This document shows positions 1 through 9,353 of a stretch of DNA of 56,677 nucleotides, in pieces. This DNA comes from Moritella sp. JT01 (lineage in GTDB: Bacteria > Pseudomonadota > Gammaproteobacteria > Enterobacterales > Moritellaceae), in NCBI RefSeq assembly GCF_001574435.1, contig NZ_LOCN01000019.1:235019-291695 (forward strand), read 5' to 3'. The position numbers and the translations under genes are program-made. Under the pieces are notes generated by a model, which was given only the letters and a program-made list of their open reading frames with translations, was not told where the DNA came from and searched no databases. Numbering within the stretch: the first letter of the stretch is position 1; the number at the start of each line of letters is the position of its first letter.

Positions 1-147
1 AAGATGTGTAATGAATGTGGCTCGCTGTATTCAGGTGAGTGGTCATTAGCGATAAGAAACTGGTCTTGTTCGTGTGGTGCAACTCATGACAGAGATCATA
101 ACGCTGCTATCAATATTCACAATGAAGGGTTGAGGATAGCAGCTTAA
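1..147 (+). CDS. tnpB: TnpB-family protein, C-terminal fragment (IS200/IS605 type)
   Basis: The first 48 codons are open and end at TAA. They carry the C-terminal zinc ribbon of the TnpB/OrfB family: C-x2-C near residues 3-6, C-S-C near residues 23-25, then the RuvC-III signature DRDHNAAINI, where the Asp is a catalytic residue. TnpB is the RNA-guided nuclease of IS200/IS605 elements (established for the family). The gene starts left of the window, so it cannot be judged whether the whole protein or a tnpA partner is intact. No tnpA is visible here. Confidence 0.85.
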   Translation, partial: KMCNECGSLYSGEWSLAIRNWSCSCGATHDRDHNAAINIHNEGLRIAA

Positions 148-158
148 ATAATTTGTGA

Positions 159-173
159 CGGTAGGTAGTACCG
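159..173 (+). other. hairpin in the likely right end of the tnpB element
   Basis: CGGTA-GGTAG-TACCG forms a perfect 5-bp stem 11 bases after the tnpB stop. A second hairpin, GTGAT-TTAAT-ATCAC, lies at 212-226. IS200/IS605 ends carry subterminal hairpins, and the end of a tnpB element doubles as the scaffold of the guide (omega) RNA. That this sequence does so here is inference; the exact element boundary is not visible. Confidence 0.35.
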
Positions 174-206
174 ACACATTAAATGCTTGTAAGAGGTTTT
201 AGAAGT

Positions 207-419
207 CTAAAGTGATTTAATATCACAATGCTTAAACCGTTGACGACAAGAATCACCTTGCTTTAGCTGGGTGAGCTTCAAATAAGCTGTTCCATTGTGT
301 AAAATACCACCTGCCACATGTTTATTATCTTGTAAAAATAAATCAATATCTTGTTGTGTTGATTCACCTTTAGGTTCGACTAATTCTGTTCGTGCACAAA
401 TACAGATTTCAATTGTCAT
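207..419 (-). CDS. hypothetical protein, 70 aa, possibly truncated by the IS end
   Basis: I do not recognise this small protein. The start is supported by a good ribosome binding site: AAAGGA lies 7 bases before the ATG. The body is polar, with a Cys-rich start (EICICARTE). The last eight residues (KHCDIKSL) are encoded inside the hairpin-bearing sequence beside tnpB, so the natural C-terminus may have been replaced when the element inserted. It could equally be a complete short gene. Confidence 0.45.
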   Translation of the reverse strand: MTIEICICARTELVEPKGESTQQDIDLFLQDNKHVAGGILHNGTAYLKLTQLKQGDSCRQRFKHCDIKSL

Positions 420-520
420 ATTTTAGTCCTTTAGAATATGCTTTAAATATCTTCTAATGACTTTAACATAGGCAAAAAGTACTGGAGTATGGTTTCAGTT
501 AATACTTCATCTCCTAACGC

Positions 521-2665
521 TTAACTATTCTTATCAATCTCATCCGCTTGCGTTTGTACTGCATATTGTAATTGTTCTTCTAGCGCATCATGCTCTGGCT
601 TATCCTTGATCGACACACTCAATTCGCTGTCATCGAACACGTCAGAACATTGTAATATCTCGACCATGTTAGAAGCGATGTCAGGGACTGAATCAACCAT
701 AGTACTGGCAATATCGACCGCGTATTCTGGGATGGTTTCTGCAATTTGAGTAATGTACTCACTCACTGCCGTTTCAATATTCGCGGTGGTATCACCGGGT
801 GTTGATTGTTCCGCTTCAATAAGATTAGCGATATACGCTTCGGCGACCACGTTCGATGACTCTGGTAGCGCTTCTGATACTGCTAAGGCTAACTCGGCAG
901 ACTGTTCAGGTGATACGTCTGTTAAACGGCTATACAGCTCGGTTGCTGTCTGTTCAGATGCGGCTGCAGCACGATCGACAGGACGCATTTCATCTAAAGA
1001 ATTAGATAGATTGGTCATGTATTGATCGGTCATTTCTAGCAATTCTTCTTGGTGAGATTCAACCATATTTTCAGCCGCAACTTCCATTACATCAATACCG
1101 TTGTCTGGCATTGAGTTGGCGATGGCAACAATAATATTGGTAAATTGATCTGGACGTTCAGTGGTGATCCAGTCGACTAATTCTTCAGCTTGTTCTGGTG
1201 AGGCGTTGGTGAGTGCTTCGGCAATATGAATACTCATCTCTGGTGCGGCCGCTGTGATGGCGCGATACAGACGGCTAATATCAATTTCGTCAATGGTACT
1301 TAATGCAGCGGCTAAGTTTGAGGCATCATTTGGGTCGCGCATAGCTAAGGTTTTTGCCATGTTTACTGCGGCGGCTGGATTGTTAGCGGCCAAACTAATC
1401 GCCACTTCAACTTCTGTTGTTTGTTCAAAAGAAGGTTGTGCATACTGGGTTCGAGGATCCAGCTCTGATGCCACACCCGAGGGGGTTTGCATGATAAAGT
1501 TTTCTTGTTCATCGCGCGGTAATGCTGTCTGCTTGATCATATTACCGATGATCAAAGCCAGTAACGTAATGGCCGTAATGCTCACAAATGAAAATAATGC
1601 GGCACTGCCAAACATATTCATGGCGATCGACGCGAGATTGGGTCCCAGAATACTACCCAGTGCGTAAATGAGTAGTAAGGATCCCATTGCCGCGAGGATC
1701 TGCTCTCTTAACACTTTATCGAAGGTTTCTGACATGCTCATTGGGTAGAGGCAAGCGGTTAGCCCCATCACGATCGCAATCGTTAATAAGGTGAGATTAA
1801 ATTGTGATGCACTAATCAGTTGCGGCACTAATAAAGACAATGCAGCGATGGTTAGTACCATACAGAACATGGTTTTACGACGGTCAAAACGGTCGGATAA
1901 ATAGGCGATCGGATATTGGAAAATAATAGCCCCAAAGATAGATGCCCCCATAAAGATGGATAAATTGAAACCTTGAATACCATTATCACTGGCAAAGATA
2001 GGTAACATGTTGACTAAACCTGCATACAGAAACCCGCCATAAAAACAACCGATCACCCCGAGCGGTGACAGTTTTATAATGGTCATTAAGGACATGGATT
2101 GACTGTCTTCCATCTGCGGACCTTGATGTTTACTGATCACCATGGGGGTTATAGAAAGACTAAATAGAATACCGGAGATAACAAACAAAGTGACATCGGT
2201 GACCGGTGCCACGTTTAACAAAAATTGCCCAGAGAAAAGCGCAGACATGATCACCATCTGGTTAATCGATAATATTCGGCCACGGCTTTCTTCTGTGGCG
2301 CTATGGCTTAACCAGCTATCGAGTGTGGCATTGGCACAGGCCATACAAAATCCCGTAAGCATACGCATTACGGCTAACATTAATGGCTCTGGATACAGGC
2401 CAGAAAGCAAGATCGCCACTGAGGTTAAGCTACCGCACATGGCAAATATACGAATGTGGCCAACCCGCTGTAATAGTGTTCGACTATAGATAGCACCAAG
2501 TAAAAAACCCACAGACAGCATAGATAAGATGATACCTATGTTATCGACGCTGATACCGTCATTTTGCATGCGTACAGGTAATAAAATGTTACTCAAACCA
2601 TAACCAAGCATGAGCAAGAAGCCACTGATTAGCAGTAATATGAAGGGTTTAAGGGTCATGACCAC
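521..2665 (-). CDS. MFS transporter with a ~320-residue C-terminal helical extension
   Basis: Residues 1 to about 385 form a 12-helix major facilitator domain, including the loop-2 type motif SRTLLQRVGH and the mid-protein YLSDRFDRRK. The build resembles the YcaD-like group. After the last helix comes an acidic, Ala-rich extension of about 320 residues made of repeating 30-40 residue helical units such as AANNPAAAVNMAKTLA, SPEQAEELVDWI and SPEQSAELALAVSEALP. Typical MFS proteins are about 400 residues, so this one is nearly doubled. The start is GTG at 2665, or ATG at 2659. The extension should be cytoplasmic and may be a scaffold or regulatory domain, but its role and the transport substrate are unknown. 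The gene is transcribed alone, divergently from polB. Confidence 0.8.
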   Translation of the reverse strand: MVMTLKPFILLLISGFLLMLGYGLSNILLPVRMQNDGISVDNIGIILSMLSVGFLLGAIYSRTLLQRVGHIRIFAMCGSLTSVAILLSGLYPEPLMLAVMRMLTGFCMACANATLDSWLSHSATEESRGRILSINQMVIMSALFSGQFLLNVAPVTDVTLFVISGILFSLSITPMVISKHQGPQMEDSQSMSLMTIIKLSPLGVIGCFYGGFLYAGLVNMLPIFASDNGIQGFNLSIFMGASIFGAIIFQYPIAYLSDRFDRRKTMFCMVLTIAALSLLVPQLISASQFNLTLLTIAIVMGLTACLYPMSMSETFDKVLREQILAAMGSLLLIYALGSILGPNLASIAMNMFGSAALFSFVSITAITLLALIIGNMIKQTALPRDEQENFIMQTPSGVASELDPRTQYAQPSFEQTTEVEVAISLAANNPAAAVNMAKTLAMRDPNDASNLAAALSTIDEIDISRLYRAITAAAPEMSIHIAEALTNASPEQAEELVDWITTERPDQFTNIIVAIANSMPDNGIDVMEVAAENMVESHQEELLEMTDQYMTNLSNSLDEMRPVDRAAAASEQTATELYSRLTDVSPEQSAELALAVSEALPESSNVVAEAYIANLIEAEQSTPGDTTANIETAVSEYITQIAETIPEYAVDIASTMVDSVPDIASNMVEILQCSDVFDDSELSVSIKDKPEHDALEEQLQYAVQTQADEIDKNS

Positions 2666-2831
2666 GGGCGTATTCTCTTCTTTATTTAATCTAAAATTGT
2701 TTTTTAATAATTCCTGTAAGCTTTATAACATATAACTAACAAATGATGGCATCAGATTACGTCTTTGTGTAAATATTTTCACGCCTCTAAAAATGCTGTA
2801 CACTTAACCAGTCTTAAACTACTTTTTCTGG

Positions 2832-5288
2832 TTGATTTTGTCTGCTACATATCTGGGTTTTTTATTATCGCGCCATAGCCGTGATCGTAATGGTAACAAT
2901 GAATTAAGCTACTGGTTAGCATCTGAAATGGGTGCGGTTAAACTGATCCCGGCAACCCAGCCGCTGGTGATGTTCATTCCCCAAGATCAACTCACGACAG
3001 CATTAGCTTGTTTAAGTGAATTGAATCCGCGTTTTACTTATAAAGATCTGAAAATGCGCAGTTTTGATTTAGAATTCATGAGTGCCTTTTATTTCCGTAC
3101 TTCGCATGATTACCATCGCGCACAAGAGTTATTAAGACGTAAGCTGGTTACGGTATTAGAAGCCGATATTCGCCCAGCAGAACGTTACTTAATGGAGCGT
3201 TTTGTTAAAGGGGCTATCGAGTTTACGGGTACGCCTGTGCAGCGTAAAGGTTATGTGGAATTTCAACAAGCACAGCTTAAACCAGCGGAACTGCCAGATA
3301 ACTTAGTTGACAAAATTAAACAGATCTCACTGGATATCGAATGTTCAGAACACGGTGAGCTTTACTCAATTGGTTTGTATTCATTAAGCCCTGCGTATTG
3401 CCCAGACGGCCAACCCTTTAAACGTGTCTATATGATTGGGGAAGCACCTGATCGCGATTTACCTCAGGATCCTGAAAGCGACCTTTTAATCCATTGGGTT
3501 GCCGACGAAAAAAGTTTATTACTGGCACTGCAAGCCTTTGTGATCAGTTACGATCCTGACATTTTTATCGGTTGGAATGTAATTAATTTTGATTTCCGTT
3601 TATTAGCTCAGCGCGCCACATTTCATAATCTTAAATTAGCGCTGGGTCGAGGTGGGCAAAACCTGCATTGGCGAGATGGTCGCACACCACAACAGCAAGG
3701 CTTTTTAACCTTACATGGTCGGGTAGTGGTTGATGGCATTGATAGTCTAAAAACCGCAACCTATAATTTCCCAAGCTTTAGTTTAGAAAATGTGGCACAA
3801 GAAATACTCGGTGTTGGTAAAGATACTGACGATGTAGATAATCGCATGGAACAGATCAACCACGACTTTCATTTTAACAAGGTAAAACTGGCAAAATACA
3901 ACCTACAAGATTGCGTATTAGTGTGGGATATTTTTGTTAAAACCCGTTTGTTGGATTTTTTGTTATTACGCTCGCAGTTAACGGGATTAGAATTAGATCG
4001 TAACGGTGGCTCGGTGCTGGCGTTTACCAATGTATACCTGCCTAAGTTACATCGTGCGGGTTATATTGCCCCGAATCTACGTGAGAGTGGAGTACTGGCA
4101 AGTCCTGGTGGTTACGTGATGGACTCATTCCCAGGCTTGTATGACCATGTGATCGTACTGGATTTTAAAAGTCTGTATCCGTCGATTATTCGCACATTCA
4201 AAATTGATCCGGTTGGGTTGTTAGAAGGGGTTCAAAACCCTACGGAGGCCATCCCCGGTTTCCGTGGTGGTTTGTTTAATCGAGATAAACATTATCTGCC
4301 CGATATTATTACTGAACTGTGGGCGCAGCGTGATCAAGCTAAACTCGATAAAGATGCCGCCCGTTCACAGGCCATTAAGATTTTAATGAATTCGTTTTAT
4401 GGTGTGTTAGGGTCGGGCGGGTGTCGTTTTTATGATACCCGATTAGCCTCGTCGATCACCATGCGTGGGCAAGAGATCATGCAGACCACTGCAAAATGGA
4501 TCGAAGAACAGGGCTATAAGGTGATTTATGGCGATACTGATTCTACCTTTGTGTTACTCGATGCGGCTAAATTTACCGACGGTTATAGTGGGTCGTCAGC
4601 TGATCGCGGTTTACAAGCCGACCGCATGGGCGCAGAGCTGTCGGCGTATATTAACCAACAATGGCAGCAACTATTACGTGAAGATTACGATATCGATTGT
4701 TTCTTAGATATTGAATACGAAGTGCATTATCACAAATTCTTAATGCCCACCATCCGGGGTTTGGATAAAGGCAGTAAAAAACGCTATGCCGGATTAGTGC
4801 ATACTAAAGACGGGGAAAAGCTGATCTTCAAAGGCTTGGAAACCGTACGCACCGATTGGACAGACTTAGCCAAGATGTTCCAGATGGAGTTATACCATCG
4901 GGTATTCCATAATATTGCGGTCGAAGATTACGTGTTGGAAATTGTAGAAAAGACGTTAGCCGGTGAGTTTAACGACAAGCTGGTTTACCGTAAACGTTTA
5001 CGCCAAGAATTAGCGCTATATGTGAAAAACGTGCCGCCACACGTAAAAGCTGCGCGCGCCGCAGATGAACATAACCGTCAATTAGGGCAACCGTTACGTT
5101 ATCAGCACAAAGCGTGGATCAGTTATGTGTTAACCCTGAGTGGACCTGAAGCTGTCGAGCATCAACATTCGGTATTAGATTTTGAGCATTACATTGAAAA
5201 ACAAATTAAACCTATTGCCGATGGTATCTTGCCCTTTATTGGCTTGAGTTTTGATTTGATAACCGATCAACAAATGGGATTATTTTAA
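2832..5288 (+). CDS. polB: DNA polymerase II (family B)
   Basis: This is a B-family replicative/repair polymerase. In E. coli, Pol II is SOS-induced and works in translesion synthesis and restart. Exonuclease motifs are present: DIEC near residue 168, GWNVINFDF, and YNLQDC. Polymerase motif A is DFKSLYPSII, motif B KILMNSFYG, and motif C YGDTDST near residue 566, so both activities look intact. The length of about 816-818 aa is slightly above E. coli PolB (783). No ATG lies before the conserved GFLLSRH start block, so a TTG at 2832 or 2838 must serve; no strong Shine-Dalgarno sequence is seen. I did not find a clear LexA box upstream. Confidence 0.95.
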   Translation: MILSATYLGFLLSRHSRDRNGNNELSYWLASEMGAVKLIPATQPLVMFIPQDQLTTALACLSELNPRFTYKDLKMRSFDLEFMSAFYFRTSHDYHRAQELLRRKLVTVLEADIRPAERYLMERFVKGAIEFTGTPVQRKGYVEFQQAQLKPAELPDNLVDKIKQISLDIECSEHGELYSIGLYSLSPAYCPDGQPFKRVYMIGEAPDRDLPQDPESDLLIHWVADEKSLLLALQAFVISYDPDIFIGWNVINFDFRLLAQRATFHNLKLALGRGGQNLHWRDGRTPQQQGFLTLHGRVVVDGIDSLKTATYNFPSFSLENVAQEILGVGKDTDDVDNRMEQINHDFHFNKVKLAKYNLQDCVLVWDIFVKTRLLDFLLLRSQLTGLELDRNGGSVLAFTNVYLPKLHRAGYIAPNLRESGVLASPGGYVMDSFPGLYDHVIVLDFKSLYPSIIRTFKIDPVGLLEGVQNPTEAIPGFRGGLFNRDKHYLPDIITELWAQRDQAKLDKDAARSQAIKILMNSFYGVLGSGGCRFYDTRLASSITMRGQEIMQTTAKWIEEQGYKVIYGDTDSTFVLLDAAKFTDGYSGSSADRGLQADRMGAELSAYINQQWQQLLREDYDIDCFLDIEYEVHYHKFLMPTIRGLDKGSKKRYAGLVHTKDGEKLIFKGLETVRTDWTDLAKMFQMELYHRVFHNIAVEDYVLEIVEKTLAGEFNDKLVYRKRLRQELALYVKNVPPHVKAARAADEHNRQLGQPLRYQHKAWISYVLTLSGPEAVEHQHSVLDFEHYIEKQIKPIADGILPFIGLSFDLITDQQMGLF

Positions 5289-5343
5289 TCTCGCTACTAC
5301 TTCCCCTGACAGTACTTTACCCGCCTTTGTGAAACGTATCCTG

Positions 5344-5377
5344 ACATATTAAGACAAACTGGTTTATCTTAATATGT
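5344..5377. terminator. bidirectional hairpin between polB and tesA
   Basis: ACATATTAAGA and TCTTAATATGT pair perfectly, and the inner AAAC/GTTT extends the stem. It sits between convergent polB and tesA and is flanked by A/T-rich sequence on both sides, so it fits a shared terminator. Confidence 0.6.
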
Positions 5378-5393
5378 TATGAATTCATTAATA

Positions 5394-6020
5394 TTAGTTA
5401 TGCTCACTATAAATGGCCGCTAATTGCTTTGACATAATATCGGCAATTTTAGGTTGTGCAGTGCGGTTAGGGTGAATACCGTCGTTTTGCATGAGACTTG
5501 GATCAAGCACGATCTGCTCCATGAAAAATGGTAACACGGTAATGTCTTTTTCACTGCCAACCTGCGTAAATACATCGGTAAACATTTTGCTGTAGCGTGG
5601 ACCATAATTAGGTGGAATACGAATATTCATCACATACACAGGAATATTCTGCGCGTGTGCTAGCTCTACCATTTTAGTCAGATTGTTCTTGATTAACTTG
5701 GGTGGAAAGCCACGTAAACCGTCGTTAGCACCGAGTTCGATGATCAGTGTATCAATTGATTGCTTGGCCAAAATACCTGGTAACCGAGACAGGCCGCCAG
5801 CGGTAGTCTCACCACTGATACTGGCATTGATAATGTTATACGGGGCATTTTGCTTTACTAACTGTTGATTAAGCAGGGTTACCCAGCCTTCACTTTGTGT
5901 CATACCATAACTGGCACTAAGGCTGTCACCCAATAACAAAATTTTATGGTTAGCTGTGGCATGTGCTACAGGTAACAAGGTAACCATCAATAATAATACT
6001 TTAAAGGCATTTTTAAACAT
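5394..6020 (-). CDS. tesA: TesA-like periplasmic arylesterase / lysophospholipase L1
   Basis: This is an SGNH-hydrolase of 208 aa with an N-terminal signal peptide (hydrophobic core LLLMVTLLPVAHA). Block I is GDSLSASYGM with the nucleophile Ser, block III is GANDGLRG, and block V is DGIHPN with the catalytic Asp and His. E. coli TesA hydrolyses acyl-CoA, lysophospholipid and aryl esters in the periplasm, and the same role is inferred here. It is divergent from ybbA, as in E. coli, but here the two start codons share the bases of one CATG at 6018-6021. Its promoter must therefore lie within ybbA. Confidence 0.92.
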   Translation of the reverse strand: MFKNAFKVLLLMVTLLPVAHATANHKILLLGDSLSASYGMTQSEGWVTLLNQQLVKQNAPYNIINASISGETTAGGLSRLPGILAKQSIDTLIIELGANDGLRGFPPKLIKNNLTKMVELAHAQNIPVYVMNIRIPPNYGPRYSKMFTDVFTQVGSEKDITVLPFFMEQIVLDPSLMQNDGIHPNRTAQPKIADIMSKQLAAIYSEHN

Positions 6021-6777
6021 GAAGCTAAATTCCGACGTTATATTAAAAGTAAGTGCCTTAACTAAATCAGTTAAAACAGAGGCTAAAACCCTCGATATAT
6101 TACATCCGATGGATTTAACTGTGGTAGCAGGTGATTCATTAGCGATTGTTGGTGCGTCTGGCTCAGGTAAGTCTACCCTATTGTCTATTATAGCGGGGCT
6201 AGATTTACCTTCGAGTGGTGAAGTTTTTCTTAAAAATCAGCCATTGCACCAATTCAATGAAGAACAACGCAGTGCGGTTCGTGCGAAACATGTTGGTTTT
6301 ATTTTTCAGCAGTTCTTACTTATTAATAGCTTAACAGCATTGGAAAATATCATGTTACCGGCTGAGTTAGCGGGTATGGATAATCCCGAACAATTAGCGC
6401 GTGAATTATTAGCCAAAGTTGATTTAGCCGACAGAGCAGAGCATTACCCGTCACAATTGTCGGGTGGTGAACAGCAGCGCGTGGCGATTGCCCGTGCCTT
6501 TATTTCTAAACCCGATATCTTATTTGCCGATGAGCCAACGGGTAACTTAGACACCAAAACGGGATTACACATTGCTGAGTTATTGTTTGAAATTAACAAG
6601 CAAGAGGGAACCACCTTGATCTTAGTGACCCATGATCCTAAATTGGCCGCGCGTTGCCAGCGTCAAGTGATCATGGACAGTGGCCAGTTAACAGAAGCGA
6701 ATGTAGAGCCTTTGGTTGTGGAGTCTTTCGTTGCAGAGCCTTTAGCGACAAAACAGCCGTTAAGTGAGTCGTTATGA
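6019..6777 (+). CDS. ybbA: ABC transporter ATP-binding protein YbbA
   Basis: This is an ABC ATPase of the LolD/MacB-like group, 252 aa. Walker A is GASGSGKST, the signature LSGGEQQR, Walker B ILFADEP, followed by the switch His in VTHDP. It pairs with the YbbP permease (ATGA overlap at 6774-6777), and such pairs are thought to act on envelope lipids or proteins rather than as simple importers. I chose the ATG at 6019 because the following residues align with E. coli YbbA. The frame stays open back to 5956 (21 more codons) over antisense tesA. The C-terminal tail (about 25 residues) is variable. Confidence 0.92.
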   Translation: MKLNSDVILKVSALTKSVKTEAKTLDILHPMDLTVVAGDSLAIVGASGSGKSTLLSIIAGLDLPSSGEVFLKNQPLHQFNEEQRSAVRAKHVGFIFQQFLLINSLTALENIMLPAELAGMDNPEQLARELLAKVDLADRAEHYPSQLSGGEQQRVAIARAFISKPDILFADEPTGNLDTKTGLHIAELLFEINKQEGTTLILVTHDPKLAARCQRQVIMDSGQLTEANVEPLVVESFVAEPLATKQPLSESL

Positions 6778-9290
6778 GTTATTGGCGTAACCATTCCCTG
6801 CGTTTATTAAAACACGAGTTAAAACGCGGTGAACTGACTATTATCTTGCTGGCGATCGTATTAGCTGTGTCTGCTGTATTTGCTTTGTCTGGTTTTTCTA
6901 GTCGTGTTAAACAAGCATTAACCGCCGAGAGTAGTACCTTTATTGCAGCGGATCGAGTATTGGATACCGGCAGTGTTATTGATCCTGCGGTATTAGCCAA
7001 AGCGTCCAGTTTGGCGTTAATCCAAGCCCAGCAGATACAAATGTCATCGATGGTATTCACTGATGATCAGATGGCGCTGGCGGCCTTATCAGCGGTGTCG
7101 GATACCTATCCATTACGCGGTGAATTATTGGTAAGTCCGTCGTTAGATACCTCACAAGCGGTTGCGGCTAATTCACCGAAATCCGGTGAAGCTTGGTTAG
7201 AAGCGAAAGGATTAAGACAGTTAGGCATTAAGCTTGGCGATAGCATTGAAGTCGGCGTCATGCGCTTTAAAGTCACTGGGGTGATCACGCAAATACCGGA
7301 TGCGTCGTTTAGTGTGTTTAGTTCTGGTCCTGTGGTGTTTATTAATACTCAAGATGTACAGCGAACCGAGCTTATTCAACCGGGTAGTCGACTAAGTTAT
7401 AAATACCTGTTCGCCGGAGAAACCGACAATATCACCGAATTTGAGCAATGGTTCAAACCACAGTTGACTGATAACCAGCGTTGGTATGATATCAAATCAC
7501 AAAATTCACCCTTGGCGAGAGCGCTAACTAAAGCGGATAAATACTTGTCATTAGCCAGTATGCTGGGCATTGTTTTAGCCTCTGTTGCAGTTGCGGTCGC
7601 AAGTCGTCGTTATAGTCAGCGTCATCAATCTGTGGTGGCGGTGTTTAAAGCCATGGGCGCATCCAAACGTTATGTGACTAAACTGTATTGCCTACATTGG
7701 TCGCTATTGAGTGTACTGAGTATCAGTTTAGGGCTAATTGTGGGTTATCTGATATTGAATATTGGTTTGTATGCTATGCGCGATTATCTTGATACCTCGA
7801 CGACGGGTAATATGGCGTATCCTTTCGTAGTCGCGATTGTTACGGGCATTATTTGCGCTGTGGCTTTTGCTATCACGCCATTAAGAGAGTTAGTAAATAC
7901 TTCGCCTATGACCCTGTTACGCGGTCGTGATAGTGGCTCTGAAAATAGTTTGCTGACGAGGTTAATGAGTCCGCTACCTGCGTTGTTCGCTATTTTTACG
8001 CTGCTGTATTTGTTTAGCCAAGATGCCGTGCTAAGTGCGGCGTTATTAATTGGCGGTATGCTGGTGGCATTCGTACTGCTCGTTATTGGTCGTTTGTTTA
8101 TGTCTGCGGGACGTTCTGCGGGCAGTAAGGCAGGCACATCTTGGCATTTAGCATTAGCCAATTTGAAACGTCGTGCTAATGAAAATTCGGTGCAATTGAT
8201 TAGCTTTACCATCGCTATTCAACTGCTATTGATTATTGTGGTCATGAAGAATGGCCTCATTGATGACTGGCAGAAGCAATTACCGGATAACAGTGCCAAT
8301 CGATTTTTAGTCAATATTACTGCCAGCCAAGTCGAGCAGGTAGACAATTTTGTTGATGCGTTAGGCATTGAATCCAGCGGTCTATTTCCCGTTGTTCGTG
8401 GACGCTTAACCAAAATTAATGATGACCAAGTGACCAAACGTGTGAGTAAAGAAGAAACCAAGTCTGCTGATAATGGCCGTCGTGGTGTGGGCCGAGAGTT
8501 AAACCTGACTTGGCGTGATGTGATCCCTTATGAAAATAGTTTAATTGCTGGAAGCTGGTGGCAACCAGAAGATACCCGCGCGTTAGTGTCTATCGAATCG
8601 ACATTAGCAGATAAGTTAGATGTCGCTATCGGGGATAACTTAACTTTCCAATTGGGCAGTGAAGAAGTACAAGTGATGGTGAGCAGTATTCGTAAAGTGA
8701 ATTGGCAAACGCTGCAACCTAACTTTTACATGATTTTTAACCAGCATGTGCTAGCTGATTTCCCTGCAACTTATATTTCATCGTTATATGTACCAGATGA
8801 TGCAACTGATGCTTTGCAGGATTTTTTGAGCCAGTATCCGACCATTACCTTAATTGATGTGGACGCCATTATTACCCAGCTAAGAAGTGTGATAGGGCAA
8901 GTCTCTATTGCCATTGAGTTTATTTTGGTGCTGGTGGTACTGGCTGGCAGCTTAGTATTAGTGGCGCAGGTACAAGCCAGTATGGAAGAGCGTGAACGAG
9001 AGCTCGCTATCTTACGCACGCTTGGTGCAAGTGGTCGATTACTTCGTAATAGTGTGTTATTTGAATTTGTAGCCTTAGGCGCGTTAGCTGGACTGATGGC
9101 GAGTATTGCTATGGAGCTGGGCGTGTATATTTTACAAAGTCGTATCTTCGAGATGCCAGGAACTTTCCATTTTCAGTATTGGTTGTTAGGGATTGGTGCA
9201 GGTGCGGGCTTTGTTGGTCTGATTGGTTTGCTTAGTTGTTGGCGTTTATTAAATATGTCGAGTGTGACGCTAATTAGACGGACCATGTAG
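6774..9290 (+). CDS. ybbP: FtsX-like ABC transporter permease YbbP
   Basis: This 838-aa inner-membrane permease has the YbbP layout: one N-terminal helix (residues ~20-42), a large periplasmic domain, a first FtsX block of helices (~255-375), further helices (~395-440 and ~475), a second periplasmic domain (~505-695), and a final FtsX block with EERERELAILRTLGAS followed by two helices. It is translationally coupled to ybbA. The pair is conserved next to tesA in gammaproteobacteria. The substrate is not known. The length is close to E. coli YbbP (804). Confidence 0.92.
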   Translation: MSYWRNHSLRLLKHELKRGELTIILLAIVLAVSAVFALSGFSSRVKQALTAESSTFIAADRVLDTGSVIDPAVLAKASSLALIQAQQIQMSSMVFTDDQMALAALSAVSDTYPLRGELLVSPSLDTSQAVAANSPKSGEAWLEAKGLRQLGIKLGDSIEVGVMRFKVTGVITQIPDASFSVFSSGPVVFINTQDVQRTELIQPGSRLSYKYLFAGETDNITEFEQWFKPQLTDNQRWYDIKSQNSPLARALTKADKYLSLASMLGIVLASVAVAVASRRYSQRHQSVVAVFKAMGASKRYVTKLYCLHWSLLSVLSISLGLIVGYLILNIGLYAMRDYLDTSTTGNMAYPFVVAIVTGIICAVAFAITPLRELVNTSPMTLLRGRDSGSENSLLTRLMSPLPALFAIFTLLYLFSQDAVLSAALLIGGMLVAFVLLVIGRLFMSAGRSAGSKAGTSWHLALANLKRRANENSVQLISFTIAIQLLLIIVVMKNGLIDDWQKQLPDNSANRFLVNITASQVEQVDNFVDALGIESSGLFPVVRGRLTKINDDQVTKRVSKEETKSADNGRRGVGRELNLTWRDVIPYENSLIAGSWWQPEDTRALVSIESTLADKLDVAIGDNLTFQLGSEEVQVMVSSIRKVNWQTLQPNFYMIFNQHVLADFPATYISSLYVPDDATDALQDFLSQYPTITLIDVDAIITQLRSVIGQVSIAIEFILVLVVLAGSLVLVAQVQASMEERERELAILRTLGASGRLLRNSVLFEFVALGALAGLMASIAMELGVYILQSRIFEMPGTFHFQYWLLGIGAGAGFVGLIGLLSCWRLLNMSSVTLIRRTM

Positions 9291-9306
9291 TTTTAGCTAA
9301 TTTAAC

Positions 9307-9348
9307 ATAGAAGCAGAACCATAATGCCCAAGGTGATTCTGCTTCTAT
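9307..9348. terminator. bidirectional terminator between ybbP and the MFS gene
   Basis: ATAGAAGCAGAA and TTCTGCTTCTAT form a perfect 12-bp stem with an 18-base loop, lying between two convergent genes. Confidence 0.7.
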
Positions 9349-9353
9349 ATTAG

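Noticed and set aside
1254-1667. Open frame of 137 codons on the plus strand within the MFS gene
   Set aside because: It is antisense to the well-supported MFS extension, low in recognisable motifs, and follows from the Ala-rich codons on the other strand.
7784-8212. 142-codon open frame antisense to ybbP
   Set aside because: No ribosome site or homology; ybbP is continuous and clearly coding here.
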